DNA from: Isoetes taiwanensis
Taxonomy: Eukaryota > Streptophyta > Lycopodiopsida > Isoetales > Isoetaceae
Length of the DNA: 64,000 nucleotides
NCBI GenBank assembly: GCA_021234155.1
Contig: JAJEKV010000063.1
Coordinates: 8,390,095 to 8,454,094 of the forward strand
Direction: 5' to 3'
Positions 45,346-56,220 of the stretch are shown one piece after another. Numbering within the stretch: the first letter of the stretch is position 1; each line of letters opens with the position of its first letter. Below the pieces are notes generated by a model that was not told the origin of the DNA, searched no databases, and saw only the letters and a list, made by a program, of their open reading frames with translations. The position numbers and the translations under genes are program-made.

Positions 45346-46559
45346 TGCTAAAACTCGAACATGCATCGTAGGACGTATTAAATTTCTTGTATATATGTAT
45401 GTCATTATGTTGCATTCGTCACAACAATGCTATGGTAGGATTTTAGACATCGTCATGCGTACTACACAAAATTTTTAGTAATTAACATTTATCCCTACGT
45501 ACACTACATAAATTCTTAAATGGTAAATTTTTAGCGCCTTCTGAAAAGTTTTCGAATCTTCAATTATCGCCAAAATATTGACACCTAGAATATGTAGCAT
45601 AATAACAGGGGTTTCTAGGGGGATTTGATATAGATGTAAAAATGACAATTCCTAAAACTATAGACCACATCCCTAAAACAATTGAATGAGGAGTTACAAA
45701 AAAAGGTAAACATAGATTTAAGATAAAAAATAAACACATTAGCTCATTGGTTATATTGGTCAAAGTAGTCTTATTAGGACTTTGAGTTATTTTAGTAAAG
45801 GTTCGAGCCCTCGTATTTTATATTCAGAAACCGCAGGGAAGCCATATAGAGGCTCGATTTTCCATCAAAACCTTAGGCGAACGAGTTTTTCATATTTCAA
45901 AAAAATCATAGGCGCCCCCAATCATAAATGTCTATAAGCGAACGAGAAGAGGCTCCAACATACGGTCTGAGCCATTGGATCGACAGATCCGATGATTGTG
46001 GTAGTCCAAGTGCACCTCACAACTAAAGGTCATTAAAATCATCACTGGTCGTTATTGATTATTGGCTAATGTTGTAGCAATGTTGTTGCTATATGCCGTT
46101 GGATATGGTCGCCTTCTGTCACGCATTCACCCCCGACCTTGGGGTACTGTCTCGTGCGGCCGAGGGTGTCTTCTTCCTACAACCGTCTGCCAGGTGTTAC
46201 ATGGTCGTCTCTCTGGTAACTGGTTACACGTACGAGGCGACTAGCAGCCATGACTGTGTCGTGAAATCCCCTATATACTCACAATTTAGGCCTGACTTTA
46301 ATACTAGGGGCTTGAATTGGCCCCAAATTTCTTGCTCAATAACAACAACAGAGACCTCGCATAATGGCATTGGAAAACACAGAAAGCATAGCTTTCATAA
46401 GATCAAGGCACGATTATGATGGTGCGGCAAGCAGCAAAACACAATCGGGTACCAAACGATTGTGAACACCCAAAAAAAAGAAGAAGAAGAAGAAAACTCT
46501 AAGGGTTCCTATAGCAGGCAATGCAATGGCGAGAAAGCCTGGCAAACGTGGGTAATGGA
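45346..46559. other. Anonymous stretch containing a tRNA-like segment
   Basis: Apart from the tRNA-like segment at 45735-45815 nothing is recognised. A 108-codon plus frame at 46093-46419 lacks family resemblance. Confidence 0.45.
45735..45815 (+). other. tRNA-derived (SINE-like) box A/box B pair
   Basis: TTAGCTCATTGGTTA at 45739-45753 matches box A of many tRNAs closely, and AGGTTCGAGCCCT at 45799-45811 is a perfect box B. Spacing is about 50 bases, tRNA-like. The acceptor and anticodon stems do not form, so it is a tRNA pseudogene or SINE head rather than an active tRNA. Confidence 0.6.
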
Positions 46560-46680
46560 CTGAGCAAAAAATGCTTGACACCCTTAATGAGGTATGAGGT
46601 TATTGAGTTCGAAACTTCTATTAGAATAGAATAGAATAGAATATAATAGAATGAATAGAATAGAAAGGCATCTAGGAGGT
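46560..46680 (+). repeat. SINE-like element with AATAG pentamer tail
   Basis: ATTGAGTTCGAAACTTC at about 46605-46621 includes a consensus box B (GTTCGAAAC). It is followed at 46622-46663 by a run of AATAG units with a few interruptions. A box A candidate upstream (about 46590, TGAGGTATGAGG) is weak. The layout matches the other pentamer-tailed loci in the window. Confidence 0.45.
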
Positions 46681-46740
46681 TTGGGATCCCTGAATCTACC
46701 ATTAAAGATTAGCTATATGGTAAGATCACACACAAACAAT

Positions 46741-47480
46741 TAAGGCATCCCCAAATTTTGTCTACCCTGCAAGAAAAAGAACTCATTAGCGAGGCACTTG
46801 GTAGGGTAGAGGATAACAACAAAAATGGCAAGAAAAGGGGAGAATTCTGAATCAAACAGTCTGCCAGGGAGCAAATGGTAGAAGCTTTTCAAATCAAGAC
46901 ATCCACATGTGGCCCTTAGAAGTGCTAAGACTTTAGAGGTTACTCCTGCCCAAACTATGACCCAATCGAATTTTGACAATTTCTATGTAGGTCTTAGAGC
47001 TATTTATGATGTGTTCAAATTCCCTATCTAGAATATGGAATGTAGATGAATCGAGAATTTAGGCTAGGAAGGTCAAGGGCATGAAGATCGTAGGGAGGAA
47101 GAGAGAAAACAGGGTGAATGAGGTTGTGATGAACAACAGAGAGTGGGTTGCCATCTTAGTGTGTGTGAATGCTTGAGGCTTTAAAATCCCTAATCTTTAC
47201 ATCTTCAAAGGCACTAGAATGAGGCAAAATAATATAGCAAGATGTGAAGAGGAGGCAATCTAGGTTATTCACTCTTCAGCATGGATGACAACTGAATTCT
47301 TAAAGTCATGGTTGTCACACTTTCAGACAAGAGTCTCTAGTGGTGTGTCTCCAGATATGCCTTATTTAATCATTTTGGATGGCCATGGTAGCTACGTGGA
47401 GATGAATGTCATCCTGATAGCTAAGGAAATGGAAATTCATTTTGCCTTGTTGCTTGCACACAACAATAGGCTGTAATTTA
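46741..47480 (+). pseudogene. pogo/Tigger-type (DDE_1) transposase relic
   Basis: Plus-strand pieces in family order: SRHPHVALRSAKTLEV (with RHPxxSLR-like start), FDNFYVGLRAIYDVF, IWNVDES (first catalytic Asp), NREWVAILVCVNA followed by a stop and GFKIPNLYIFKG, AWMTTEFLKSWLSHFQ, and YLIILDGHGSYVEM (second catalytic Asp in LDGHxSH). The third acidic residue region (normally PHxxHxLQPLD) is replaced by AHNNRL and a stop. The order and motifs are diagnostic of DDE_1 transposases. The copy has several stops and lacks a recognisable helix-turn-helix N-terminus. Confidence 0.82.
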
Positions 47481-49100
47481 TGGAAGTTGCATGTTTCTGG
47501 TTTTAGCGCCACGTGCATCTGACCCTTCAATCCCGAAAAAGTGAGGTCATATTTGAAGGGCTCTCAGTTTGTTAGACATGTCCTTGATGACCTGCACAAG
47601 AAAGGAAGGATCTACAAGATGGTAATGCCATGGGACTTGATGGCAACAACTTGGAGGAGCGAGATTTGAGAGACTTCAACAGGGCAGACATGCAATTGCA
47701 CGAGGTACCTTTGGAAGGCATTGGTCAGCAAGGGGAAGCCCAAATAAGGGCATGTGAAGATGTTGGACATGTGAATCAACAACATGAACATGTGCCACAT
47801 TGGGTTGACAATGTGAAGGCACATGCATTGCATGATCAACCATCTCAAATTGCTCATTTCCAAGTGCATGGTTCATAGACATGCGTGCAACTATCACAAG
47901 TCATGAATGCAAGGAGGATCTTGCACCTAATCTGGGAGGCAGGGTTCATAATTCCAAGGATGGTTTCTGTCAGGAGGACATTGGTGGTTGAGAAAGCTAG
48001 AAGGGCAGAATTGGAGAGGTCGAAACTTGTAACTAGGAAGGTTGAGGCTGCAAGGAGGAGGGCCGAGAGGGAAGAAGCTACCAAAAAGGCACAATTGAAT
48101 AGAAAAGGGAGAGAAAATAGGAAAAGAGTTGATGCAAAATTTGAGGTCAACATAAAGAGCGTGAGAGACTTCATGTATCCTCTAGGCAATTCTCAGGTGC
48201 CATCAGGTTTGGTTACTAGAAGCCCTTGAATGAGGCAGCTAGAAATAAGAGGTTGTTTGTGAGGAATAAATTAAAAATGAGGCAAGGAGTCAGTCTAATC
48301 CCATCTCACACACATGTAGAAGTCAGAGATGGAATGGAAGGAAGGACGTGGCATAACCAGTCCTGTTGTGAATGGAGTATCTGCAGGGAGTGGACACTTG
48401 GTTGTCCCTTCGGAGTTGAACAACCAACTTCCACATCTGGAGTATGATGTTGATCCTCTTGAAGTTGCCTACAGTTTAGGGTATACACATGTATACTCGG
48501 TTGACAATAAGGGATGGTTGAGGCAAACCATTAGCATTGAGGGCTACTTATCTATGGTCAGCCCTGTTAAGTTCCCAATGAAGAAATGGGATCTAGCCAA
48601 CAAGGATACAAGCTCCCAAACATGTGTTGATATTGGTGTTGGCGATTCGATTAGAATGGACATAGCAGGATGGCTTAGCTATGCTGGTGTTAATACTGGA
48701 ACATAATATGATCATGTCAGTGGCGCATAGAAGGTAAGAATTATCAGGGATATGGTTGATATTGGCATGGATGGTGATATCATATCTCGAGCTATGGATG
48801 TGGGATTTGCGTGAGGGTTGAAATGACATGGGTATATTTGCAAATCATTTACTTATGTTCACGTTCAAAATGTAATTTTTTAAAGAACAGGCCTTTGCAG
48901 GGCACACAACCAACTCTAAGATTGAGGAAGGAGGACGTGCCACTTTCACAGCAGCAGACACGACATACCATATATATTTTTATTGTTTATGTATTGTCGT
49001 TATTTTTATGGACCATTGCATGACATCGAATGTTTGGTTGTAGGTTTATGTTGACAACATTAAAACTGTAGAAAAGTAGGGCATGCATTTGCACCCAAAT
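47481..49100. other. Transposon flank with unassigned ORFs
   Basis: A 114-codon plus frame at 47885-48229 is Arg/Lys/Glu-rich and probably helical (EKARRAELERSKLVTRKVEA). A 125-codon frame follows at 48329-48706. They may be decayed downstream parts of the DDE_1 transposon or a second ORF it carries. I do not recognise a family, and there is no start or splice context to support expression. Confidence 0.35.
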
Positions 49101-49139
49101 TTATCATGAAATATTCAAACAGAAATGCAAGTGCCTAAG

Positions 49140-49980
49140 TTTGACAACAATCAAAGGTAAGGACAATGGTAAGGCTCCAGGCCCTGATGGTTTACCAACA
49201 GAATTCTATGAAAAGGCTTGGCCCATTCTTGGTCCCTACGTTACAAATATTTGCAATGAGTTTCCCTTGCTTAAAATTCTTGACTGCAGGATTAGTACAA
49301 GTTTCATTACTCTGATCCAAAGGTTGATGAGCCAATCTCTTTTTTAACTATAGACCCCATCTATCTCACAAATATTATGTACAACATCATTTCAGCCACC
49401 ATTGCCTCGAGGCACTGCGAGAACTTGACATCACCAAAGCATTCGATATAGTGAGTTGGAGGTTCCTCACTAAATGCTGCCAAAGACTAGGCTTCTGAGA
49501 GGAAGCTATTGGCATTTTCATGGCCATTCTCAGGAACACCATGTTATGGGTTCTCATAAATGGGAAATATATCCCATTCTTTGACATAAGAACGGGGGTT
49601 AACCAAGGGTGCCCCTGGGGCCCTTTCTATTCCTCATAATTATGGAGGCACTCAATGGTGCTTTAAGCACGCAGGAAAATATGGAGGGCTGAGGCTCCTC
49701 CAAAATCAAGCGGCTCAACAACTTATAAATGCACATTTTGTAGATGACACCTTCTTATTCATAAGCATGGATTTCAATTCATGAGTACTGAAATTGTTTT
49801 GCAAGATTTTGATAGGTGTTCTGGTTGCAAAATCAACCCTGTTAAATCAAAGTTACTCGCTCGGGGTCATTAAAAAAGGGGGACAACCAATACAATCACT
49901 TGGTTGTAAGTGTTTCCTTCCAACTACTAAATCCAAGATTCTTTGGGTCCCCTTTGCTTTAGAATCAATGCTAGTGACCT
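49140..49980 (+). mobile_element. L1-type LINE reverse transcriptase remnant
   Basis: Plus-strand blocks across frame breaks: GKAPGPDGLPTEFYEKAW (RT entry motif, KxPGPDGxxxEFY), DITKAFDIVSWRFL (motif A, catalytic Asp present), NQGCPWGPFLF (motif B), and FVDD at 49737-49748 in place of YADD/FADD (motif C). The C-terminal segment continues to about 49980 (SLGCKCF, normally YLGxPL). The endonuclease, ORF1 and 3' tail are missing or decayed. It is in opposite orientation to the RT of the LINE at 2.5-4.4 kb. Confidence 0.85.
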
Positions 49981-50410
49981 TTGGACAGGTATCATCGAGA
50001 TTTTCTTTTTTTCTTTTTTTCTTTTGATGGAAAGGATTTTTTTTGTATTTTATAAATAAAAAGTACATAGTACAATGTTTCAAATTTCATAGAGGACTAC
50101 TATAGGAGAAGCCTCGACATCTTCCCCCATGAACTAGAACTTAGTGGATTGAGCAACATGAAAATAAAAGAAATACAAGACAGAGGTGATAGATAACAAA
50201 ACCTGATTCTCAATGTCCTCTGAATCGACTAAAAGAGTTACCTAATAGAGGGTGTTTTCGACTTCCATTATCCATCAAAGAGCCCATGCATCCTTGATGC
50301 AGCAGACATCGTGGATCTAGAACAGTCACAATCACTTCTACCTGTATATAACTTTTGAAGCAGGATAGGTAGACAAGCCATATCACCAAGCGGCCTGAAA
50401 TCTTATAGTA
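49981..50410. other. No recognised gene
   Basis: A T/C-rich stretch (TTTTCTTTTT) at about 50004-50050 is followed by anonymous sequence. Nothing else is supported. Confidence 0.45.
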
Positions 50411-50751
50411 TTTTGCAAATCTTGTTATACAGTATAACAAATTCTGTACATCCATACCCCACAAACGAGGAACTTTGTTGACGGTGTAGATTAAGGAATA
50501 AAGGGTGAATATACCTATCCAACAGCTCTCGCTGCCCTACGTCACCCCCCCGTGTGAATATGCACCCAAACAAAAGGGGGTTTAAGGGGGAATTTAATTT
50601 TAAGGCGTGTAATGTAATGGTTTTTGTTATAGGTTGAAAAAAATTTTTGCCCCTTCGGGGCCAAAAACAAACAACGTTACATCACACTTGGACGAGACGA
50701 TGTTATATTGTGTAATTAATAATATGTCGTATTTTTACTGAAATATCTAAT
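50411..50751 (-). repeat. Dispersed ~340-bp module, copy 2
   Basis: This is the inverted counterpart of 8448-8785, aligning from CTATTAGATATT (minus, 50753) to ATAACAAGATTTGC (about 50415), where the two copies diverge. No HUH gene is next to this copy, and the left flank of copy 1 is not shared. It may be a non-autonomous or solo derivative. Confidence 0.75.
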
Positions 50752-51699
50752 AGGCCTGATGGCCCCGTGGGTGGAAATAAACAACTGCTTTCTTAGCAAT
50801 CTAATATTGGCTTATAGCAACATGCAAGGGTTGGTTGGCATAGTGAGATAACAAAAATAAAAGAGTAAGAAATGCAAGGCCAAAAATGTTACTTTCAGAT
50901 ACAAGGCCATAAGAGGGTCTTCTTGCAGGGATAGATTCCCTATCAACATTGCTTGGAAATGCAGTGCAGTTTATTATTTAAAAACAACCTTGTTGAAAAT
51001 AAACTACTTGAATCAGATGTGGAAAGCCTTGACCTTAACTCCAGCATAAGATTTAACACCAGCATAAGATGACTAAGTTGTGCCAAAAGCTCGACGATTA
51101 AATGATGATTAAATTTGATACTAAGCATGTGCAAACAGAAAAACATCACATAGAACCTAGAAGCAAGCATAAATTACCCAGTATATGTATGCAACCGATA
51201 TGATTTGGAATATTAATATACATCACAGACATGGCTGATTCCAAGTTAGCTTCCCACCAAGATGATATACATCGCAGACATAGCTGATTCCAAGTCAAGC
51301 TTCCCACCAAGATAAAGATCATGCAATACCCAGGGTATTTGAATATTCACTTATATAAAGTGACACATGCTGTTGGTCACCGCAGGGTCTCGTCCCATCA
51401 TCTTGAAATTGAAGCTGATCCTAAGGTCAATCGTTGAAGAGGATCTGCAAACTGTGCTATATGAACATAATTGAGTTGCGTGCCCAAAAGCAGGTGTGCT
51501 TGGGTATAGGCATACCTCTTTGGCTTTGCATCATGTTTGAGGACATGATTGCCTGGTGCAACCACACTTGGTTGCTCAGTCCTTAGCAATCTCTGTTGAT
51601 AACAACAAACAAACATTCTAACTTGAACAAAATTGTACAGAAAAAAAATGCACCCAGGATGAAAATATCAAACATTATAAAGTGCCCGACCTGGATGAA
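50752..51699. other. Anonymous stretch with a 49-bp tandem duplication
   Basis: A 49-bp unit containing AGCTTCCCACCAAGAT is repeated at 51221-51269 and 51270-51313. A 72-codon minus frame at 51616-51398 begins after an acceptor-like ATCAACAG and could be an exon remnant, but its product is not recognised. Confidence 0.45.
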
Positions 51700-52010
51700 T
51701 CCTGTGGGGAGTATCACCGCTCAATCTGCAAGATGTGTTCCGGCAGAGCGGGTCCCTCTTGAAGCTCAAGTCGGGGCTAAGGGAGTTCGGCTTCCGCATG
51801 GAACACCACAGACTGCTGCAAATGGGAGGGGATTACCTGCAGCAAAGCAGGGCATGTAATCTCCACAAATTATTTGGATGCCAGTGTGCCCGTTTCTACC
51901 CCGGGCGTGTCGCATGCAATTATCCGATGTTGGAGCTTCATTCGGCTTCCCTCCATAGCGTGCTACAACTTTTTGCAGGGATTTTTTACGCCCAAATATC
52001 TTCTCGGACA
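51700..52010 (+). pseudogene. LRR receptor-like protein N-terminal fragment
   Basis: Across two plus-strand frames the segment reads LLKLKSGLREFGFRM and then NTTDCCKWEGITCSKAGHVI followed by VPVSTPG. This is the LRRNT_2 cap of plant LRR receptor-like kinases and proteins (ALLxFKxGL...DCCxWxGVxCxxxxGHV). Signal peptide, LRR repeats, transmembrane and kinase parts are missing, and a frame change divides the cap. It is a decayed fragment. Confidence 0.65.
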
Positions 52011-52890
52011 AAAAGATTAGCCTCTTTTGTTTCAACCAAGAAGCTTCTACTACGTTCTTTCCAGGCCAGCCCTCTTTTGGGTTATAAGTGCTTCATACCT
52101 GAAGAATGAATTGTGAGAAAAGCACCATACCAGAATTTCATAAACCCAGACGTCTCAGCACCAATTACTCGGCTCACTAATTACCAGGTTGCAAATTCTG
52201 TGGTCTTAAATGTGGACAACCATGATCCCATCTACTTCAGCCATTCCAATCTTTCCTCGTCTGACAGCTCGGGTTCAACTTTAGGTTGGGGTCCTGGTTA
52301 GCATCTTTCTCGATTTTTGCAAAGAAAAGATCCGACCCATCAGATTCCATGAATCAGAAACCAAGCAAAGCTAAACCTTATCTGCCATAGCCGAAAAAAG
52401 AAGTAAAAAACCCAGCAAAATCTTTACCTTCTCTGCCATAGCCGGATTTGTGCCGGGATTTCCGGCTGTAGGCTGCTCAAACAAAGTCCCGATGACCCTA
52501 GCCCTGCTCAAAAAAGAACAATTACTCTAAAATATTTGTCCGAGTCTTGCACAGCAATTTAGGCTGAACAATCGAGAACAATTGTTAAGAAAAGAATCGG
52601 CCATGAATAAAGCCCCGACTTTTGAAACCCTAAAACAATTTTATCGACATCTGCATGGCTCCAAAACTCCATGACCATAGGATTGCATTTCTTATTCAAA
52701 ATCAACGGCTCAGAAAGAGTGCACTCTAGATATACCGTTTAGTACATCTGCACGAATACAGCAATGAAATCATAGTAAAACCATGTCAGAAAAGGTATAA
52801 AAACACAAAAGTAACCCCCTGTTATTATGCTACATATTTAACATGTACGTGATTTAACTAGTATGCCCCGCACCGGATAGCAAAATGATG
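52011..52890. other. No recognised gene
   Basis: A short frame at 52113-52301 (plus) follows the LRR fragment but shows no LRR. TTATCTGCCATAGCCG/TTCTCTGCCATAGCCG is duplicated at about 52379 and 52430. Confidence 0.45.
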
Positions 52891-52896
52891 GATAGT

Positions 52897-53050
52897 TCCA
52901 CTCTCAGCAACAGATATCTTGGCTCTTGCCACGATGAAGAATGCAATGAAATGCGATACATGATGTGAATTGCAGGACTCCGTGAATCATTGAATATTTG
53001 AACGCAACTTGCGCCCTAGGCTTGTCCGAGGGCATGTCTGGCTGAGCGTC
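52897..53050 (+). pseudogene. 5.8S rRNA pseudogene
   Basis: The sequence follows plant 5.8S rRNA nearly end to end: AGATATCTTGGCTCTTGCCA, CGATGAAGAATGCAATGAAA, TGTGAATTGCAGGACTCCGT and TTTGAACGCAACTTGCGCCC. It differs mainly by C-to-T and G-to-A changes at former CpG sites (for example CAGCAACAGATATCTTGG where the functional gene has CGG and TCGG). It is therefore a silenced, decaying copy. Confidence 0.88.
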
Positions 53051-53290
53051 TAATCGTCCCTCTTGCTCGCACTGGCTGCGAAGCGTAAATTGGCTGTCCA
53101 TGGCGAGCACATATTCGCCTGGAGTGCATAGGGAGGACGCCGCACTCTAAATGCATCGCATGACTGGCGGGGTTGATTCGAGTTATCGTTGCTTCCGGCT
53201 GCGGCTAGTACTAGGCAGTGTCCCCCACCTGCCAACATATTGCTCATTGCTAAGGTGTCGGCCGGTTCCCTTGTGTGGCCATTACCCAAG
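53051..53290 (+). pseudogene. ITS2 spacer remnant
   Basis: This 240-bp GC-rich spacer links the 5.8S and 26S remnants, as ITS2 does. The genus cannot be read from it here, but it is the best sequence in the window for taxonomic placement. Confidence 0.8.
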
Positions 53291-53566
53291 AGACCTCAGC
53301 TCAGGCAAGGCTACCCGCTGAGTTTAAGCATATTATTAAGCGGAGGAAAAGAAACCAACATAGCTTTTCCTAGTAACGGCGAACGAACTGGAAGGTGCCC
53401 AGATTGAGAATCGTGGCATTTTGCATTGCGAATTGTAGTCTGTAGAAGCGTCCTCTGCGGCGGACCAGGTCGAGGTTCCCTGAAAGTGGACGCCTGAGAG
53501 GGTGAGAGCCCTGTCAGGCCTGGACCCTGTTGCTCCACGAGGCGCTCTCCACGAGTCGGTCTCAAA
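53291..53566 (+). pseudogene. 26S rRNA 5' fragment pseudogene
   Basis: It begins GACCTCAGCTCAGGCAAGGC, then CTACCCGCTGAGTTTAAGCA, AAGCGGAGGAAAAGAAACCA, CTAGTAACGGCGAACGAACT and GAATTGTAGTCTGTAGAAGC, the universal 5' end of plant 26S rRNA. It ends near CACGAGGCGCTCTCCACGAG (53536-53555), after about 275 bases. Substitutions and a shortened variable region mark it as a pseudogene. Confidence 0.88.
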
Positions 53567-54145
53567 AGTATGGAATGGGCTACCCCTTGGAATGTTGTCC
53601 GAAGAAGCCATAAGCTTATGTTCTGCAAACCCAACCCTCGCCAATATGCCTGCACTAACTATACCTCGTATATCATTTTTGAGTTATTAGGTCGACCTTT
53701 TTCTCTAAGTATGGGCGTTTAATAGAGTCAGCCTGTGATTTTTGCGCTGCTATGTTTGTTGTGGATTTTCTGTGCCCCCCATTCGAAAGCAAGTATGGTA
53801 GGTGGTTCTGCGAGTTTGTCTCTGAAGCTCGTTCTTGGACATACTATAGATGTCGTGCTGGCCCGACCACCTGTTTTCCTATTGCTGGAACTGCACATAC
53901 ATTTCCTTTCTCCAACCCAGTCAAGATAGGCAAAGGAATATTTTGGTTCACTGCCATAGTAATATCGGCCAGGTTATTTGTTCGGATTCTCGTTATAAAG
54001 AAGATATGCGCCTTTGTCTTTTCAACCTTCGCCTAATATGGCTCATGAACTTATACATATATTGATCTCATATTGAATAAATTTTCATCTTCTTTCGTAG
54101 GCAAAGTATTGCATTCCATAAGCTTCTCTTTGATGCATTCTTCAA
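53567..54145 (+). other. Probable 5' LTR region of a Copia relic
   Basis: The segment ends TTCA (54141-54144), one base before a perfect tRNA-iMet primer-binding site. An LTR must therefore end here. Its left edge is not visible, because no second LTR is in the window for comparison. The first part, after the rDNA fragment, is otherwise unassigned. Confidence 0.4.
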
Positions 54146-54158
54146 TGGTATCAGAGCC
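54146..54158 (+). other. Copia primer-binding site (tRNA-iMet)
   Basis: TGGTATCAGAGCC is the standard plant Copia PBS complementary to the 3' end of initiator tRNA-Met. It directly precedes the gag relic. Confidence 0.85.
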
Positions 54159-54650
54159 GAGTTCTTCGACGGTCACCTTTCGTGGGCTCACTAGAACAAA
54201 GACGGTTTATGTATTCTTTGGATCTGGCTTTTCTGTATGGAAACTAAAAATGGAGCTAGTATTAGAAAATGATAAGCTTTTTTATTATGTCTCTGATAAA
54301 ATATTAGTTCTAGCGCAACCGTTTACAAGCATTGGAGCACTGGCTACTAGCGGAGCTGAGCATGATACTTGGGTAAAACTTTTGGCTGATTGGCAAAAGA
54401 TAAAGTATGATTTACAAGCGGAACACTGTGTATGAAATATATAGTCTTCGTTATGATATTGCTAATATTTGTTATTCTTTGACTAATCCATTTGATTCTC
54501 ACTTTGAAAAATTCAAATCTTTGATGGATGGATTGTTTGCTGCTGGCAAGATCGTGTCACTAAAGCAACAATTGTTATGTTGTTGGAGATCATGTCGAAA
54601 GAATTCCAAGCAATATGTCTAGAGAAATTTGGTATTCTTGTTTGACAATA
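54159..54650 (+). pseudogene. Ty1/Copia gag relic
   Basis: After the PBS the frame reads VSEPSSSTVTF and then FGSGFSVWKLKMELVLEND (Copia gag FxGxNYxxWxxxMxxxL motif), W-x-x-L-x-D-W-Q-K at about 54370, and after a frame change FDSHFEKFKSLMDGLFAAGK (UBN2-like gag). No zinc knuckle, integrase or RT follows within the next kilobase. The element is truncated. Confidence 0.72.
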
Positions 54651-55955
54651 AAATAGGTTGTGATCAGCACCCAAAATATACTAATTAGCGAAGATCAAGA
54701 CTATATAAGAATTAATAAATAACCACAACAAAAGTATACATATATTACAATTCATTTCACATATTTGAAATTTCTCAAGAGAGTTCTAGATCTGATCAGG
54801 TGATATCCTAACAATATATGCCAAATAAAATCGATGGCATTTTCATTGAGTGATTTAATGGTTCAAGAAATTTGTGCCTGCTAAGACCAAGTTCAGGAAT
54901 AAGGCCAAGTTCCTCAGCAATCCTAGCGACATGTGCCTACCCAATTACAATGGTTTATGAGGTAGCCATTTCTGCATAGCCTGTGACCACAGACATGTCA
55001 ACGTTTGTTGCAACAGCCAGCTATTGCACATGCTCTGATCTCATATAATCAGTACTTTTGACAGTTTTGAGCAGCTCATTTAGCGATTCTCCATCAAATT
55101 CGGAACTACTAGCGGAATGCAACCTTAAGTGGGTGATAAATTCCATCCAAGGCCAAATATTGGCAAGAGACCGATAGCGAACAAGTGCCGCGAGGGAAAG
55201 ATGAATAGAACTTTGAAAAGAGAGTTACCCAGCCGCAGAAAAATTACATATTAGGGAAGGGCCTACCAAGCCTATCCTCCAATTGGTGGTTGAATCCTTC
55301 AACGACTGCAAGAAGGAAGATAAGATGAATATGGCCCAGGGTCATGCTATCATTGCAATTCGGTCATCTCTTCCCCTTGTATATCAGTCTTCCACTCTTC
55401 AAGAAAGTCTTTACCAAGCTCCAATATATAATTGAGAGGTTCATTGCTAGTGGCGGTAATCAAAGATGCTAGTTTCTAGTCTCTATGATTGAGTCCTGCA
55501 AAAAGAAAAAATATGATGGTCTGGGTGTTATCAACGTTGATGGACAGGGGCTCTCTTGTAGCCAAATACGTTCATCGAGCTGGCCATATTCTGATTAATT
55601 GCCCGTGACTATTCTTATCTGACACTCCTTGACAAAGTGTCATCTTTTTAGCTGGCATAATGTCAAGATGCTTCTTTCAGATAGCTTTTTCTTCCCCTTC
55701 ATTATTCCTAATAGCACTCCAAATATTATCAAGAAATAGACAGGGAATTGGAATTTGGTAAAAGACATGTATTCCTTGAAAGAGGGATTATCCAAAGATC
55801 ATTTTTTTGGAATCCATCTCTTATTCTCAACAATCCAAACCCCAGGTTGGATGTTCACTTCCCAGATTAATGCAAGGCCTGGATGGATAGTAATATTATC
55901 TATATTTTACATTTTTTCAATGCTAATGGTTTTATTGAATTTTAGGATTCTATAA
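54651..55955. other. Degenerate sequence, possibly element-derived
   Basis: Short frames resemble no family with confidence. The position after the gag relic suggests decayed Copia sequence, but no Copia motif can be shown. Confidence 0.35.
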
Positions 55956-55959
55956 TCTC

Positions 55960-56220
55960 TCACCTTGGTCGAGATGATGAATGTGATTAAGGCTGCCTTT
56001 GTTGAAGGCATTCGGCATGATCAAGAACTCCAATGGCATGTTAATGGCATTACCAAGTTCATAGTTAAGAAGACCTATCGTTTTCTTACTCGAGGCTTGT
56101 TCTTGACAGTTCATACCAAATTGGGTATTTTGACTGAGAGACGCTTAAATAATTTCGTGTTCGTAGCCCATTACAACCCAAATTCAAATCTATCGTCTAG
56201 CAGCTTTGGCATAAAGCCTT
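55960..56220 (+). pseudogene. Possible hAT transposase C-terminal relic
   Basis: The frame has LFLTVHTKLGILTERRLNN followed by FVFVAHYNPN. This loosely matches the hAT C-terminal pattern (W-S-x-F-x-x-I-H-S-K-x-R-N-R-L...L-V-Y-V-x-x-N). The catalytic parts are absent and the match is short. It could be coincidental. Confidence 0.3.
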
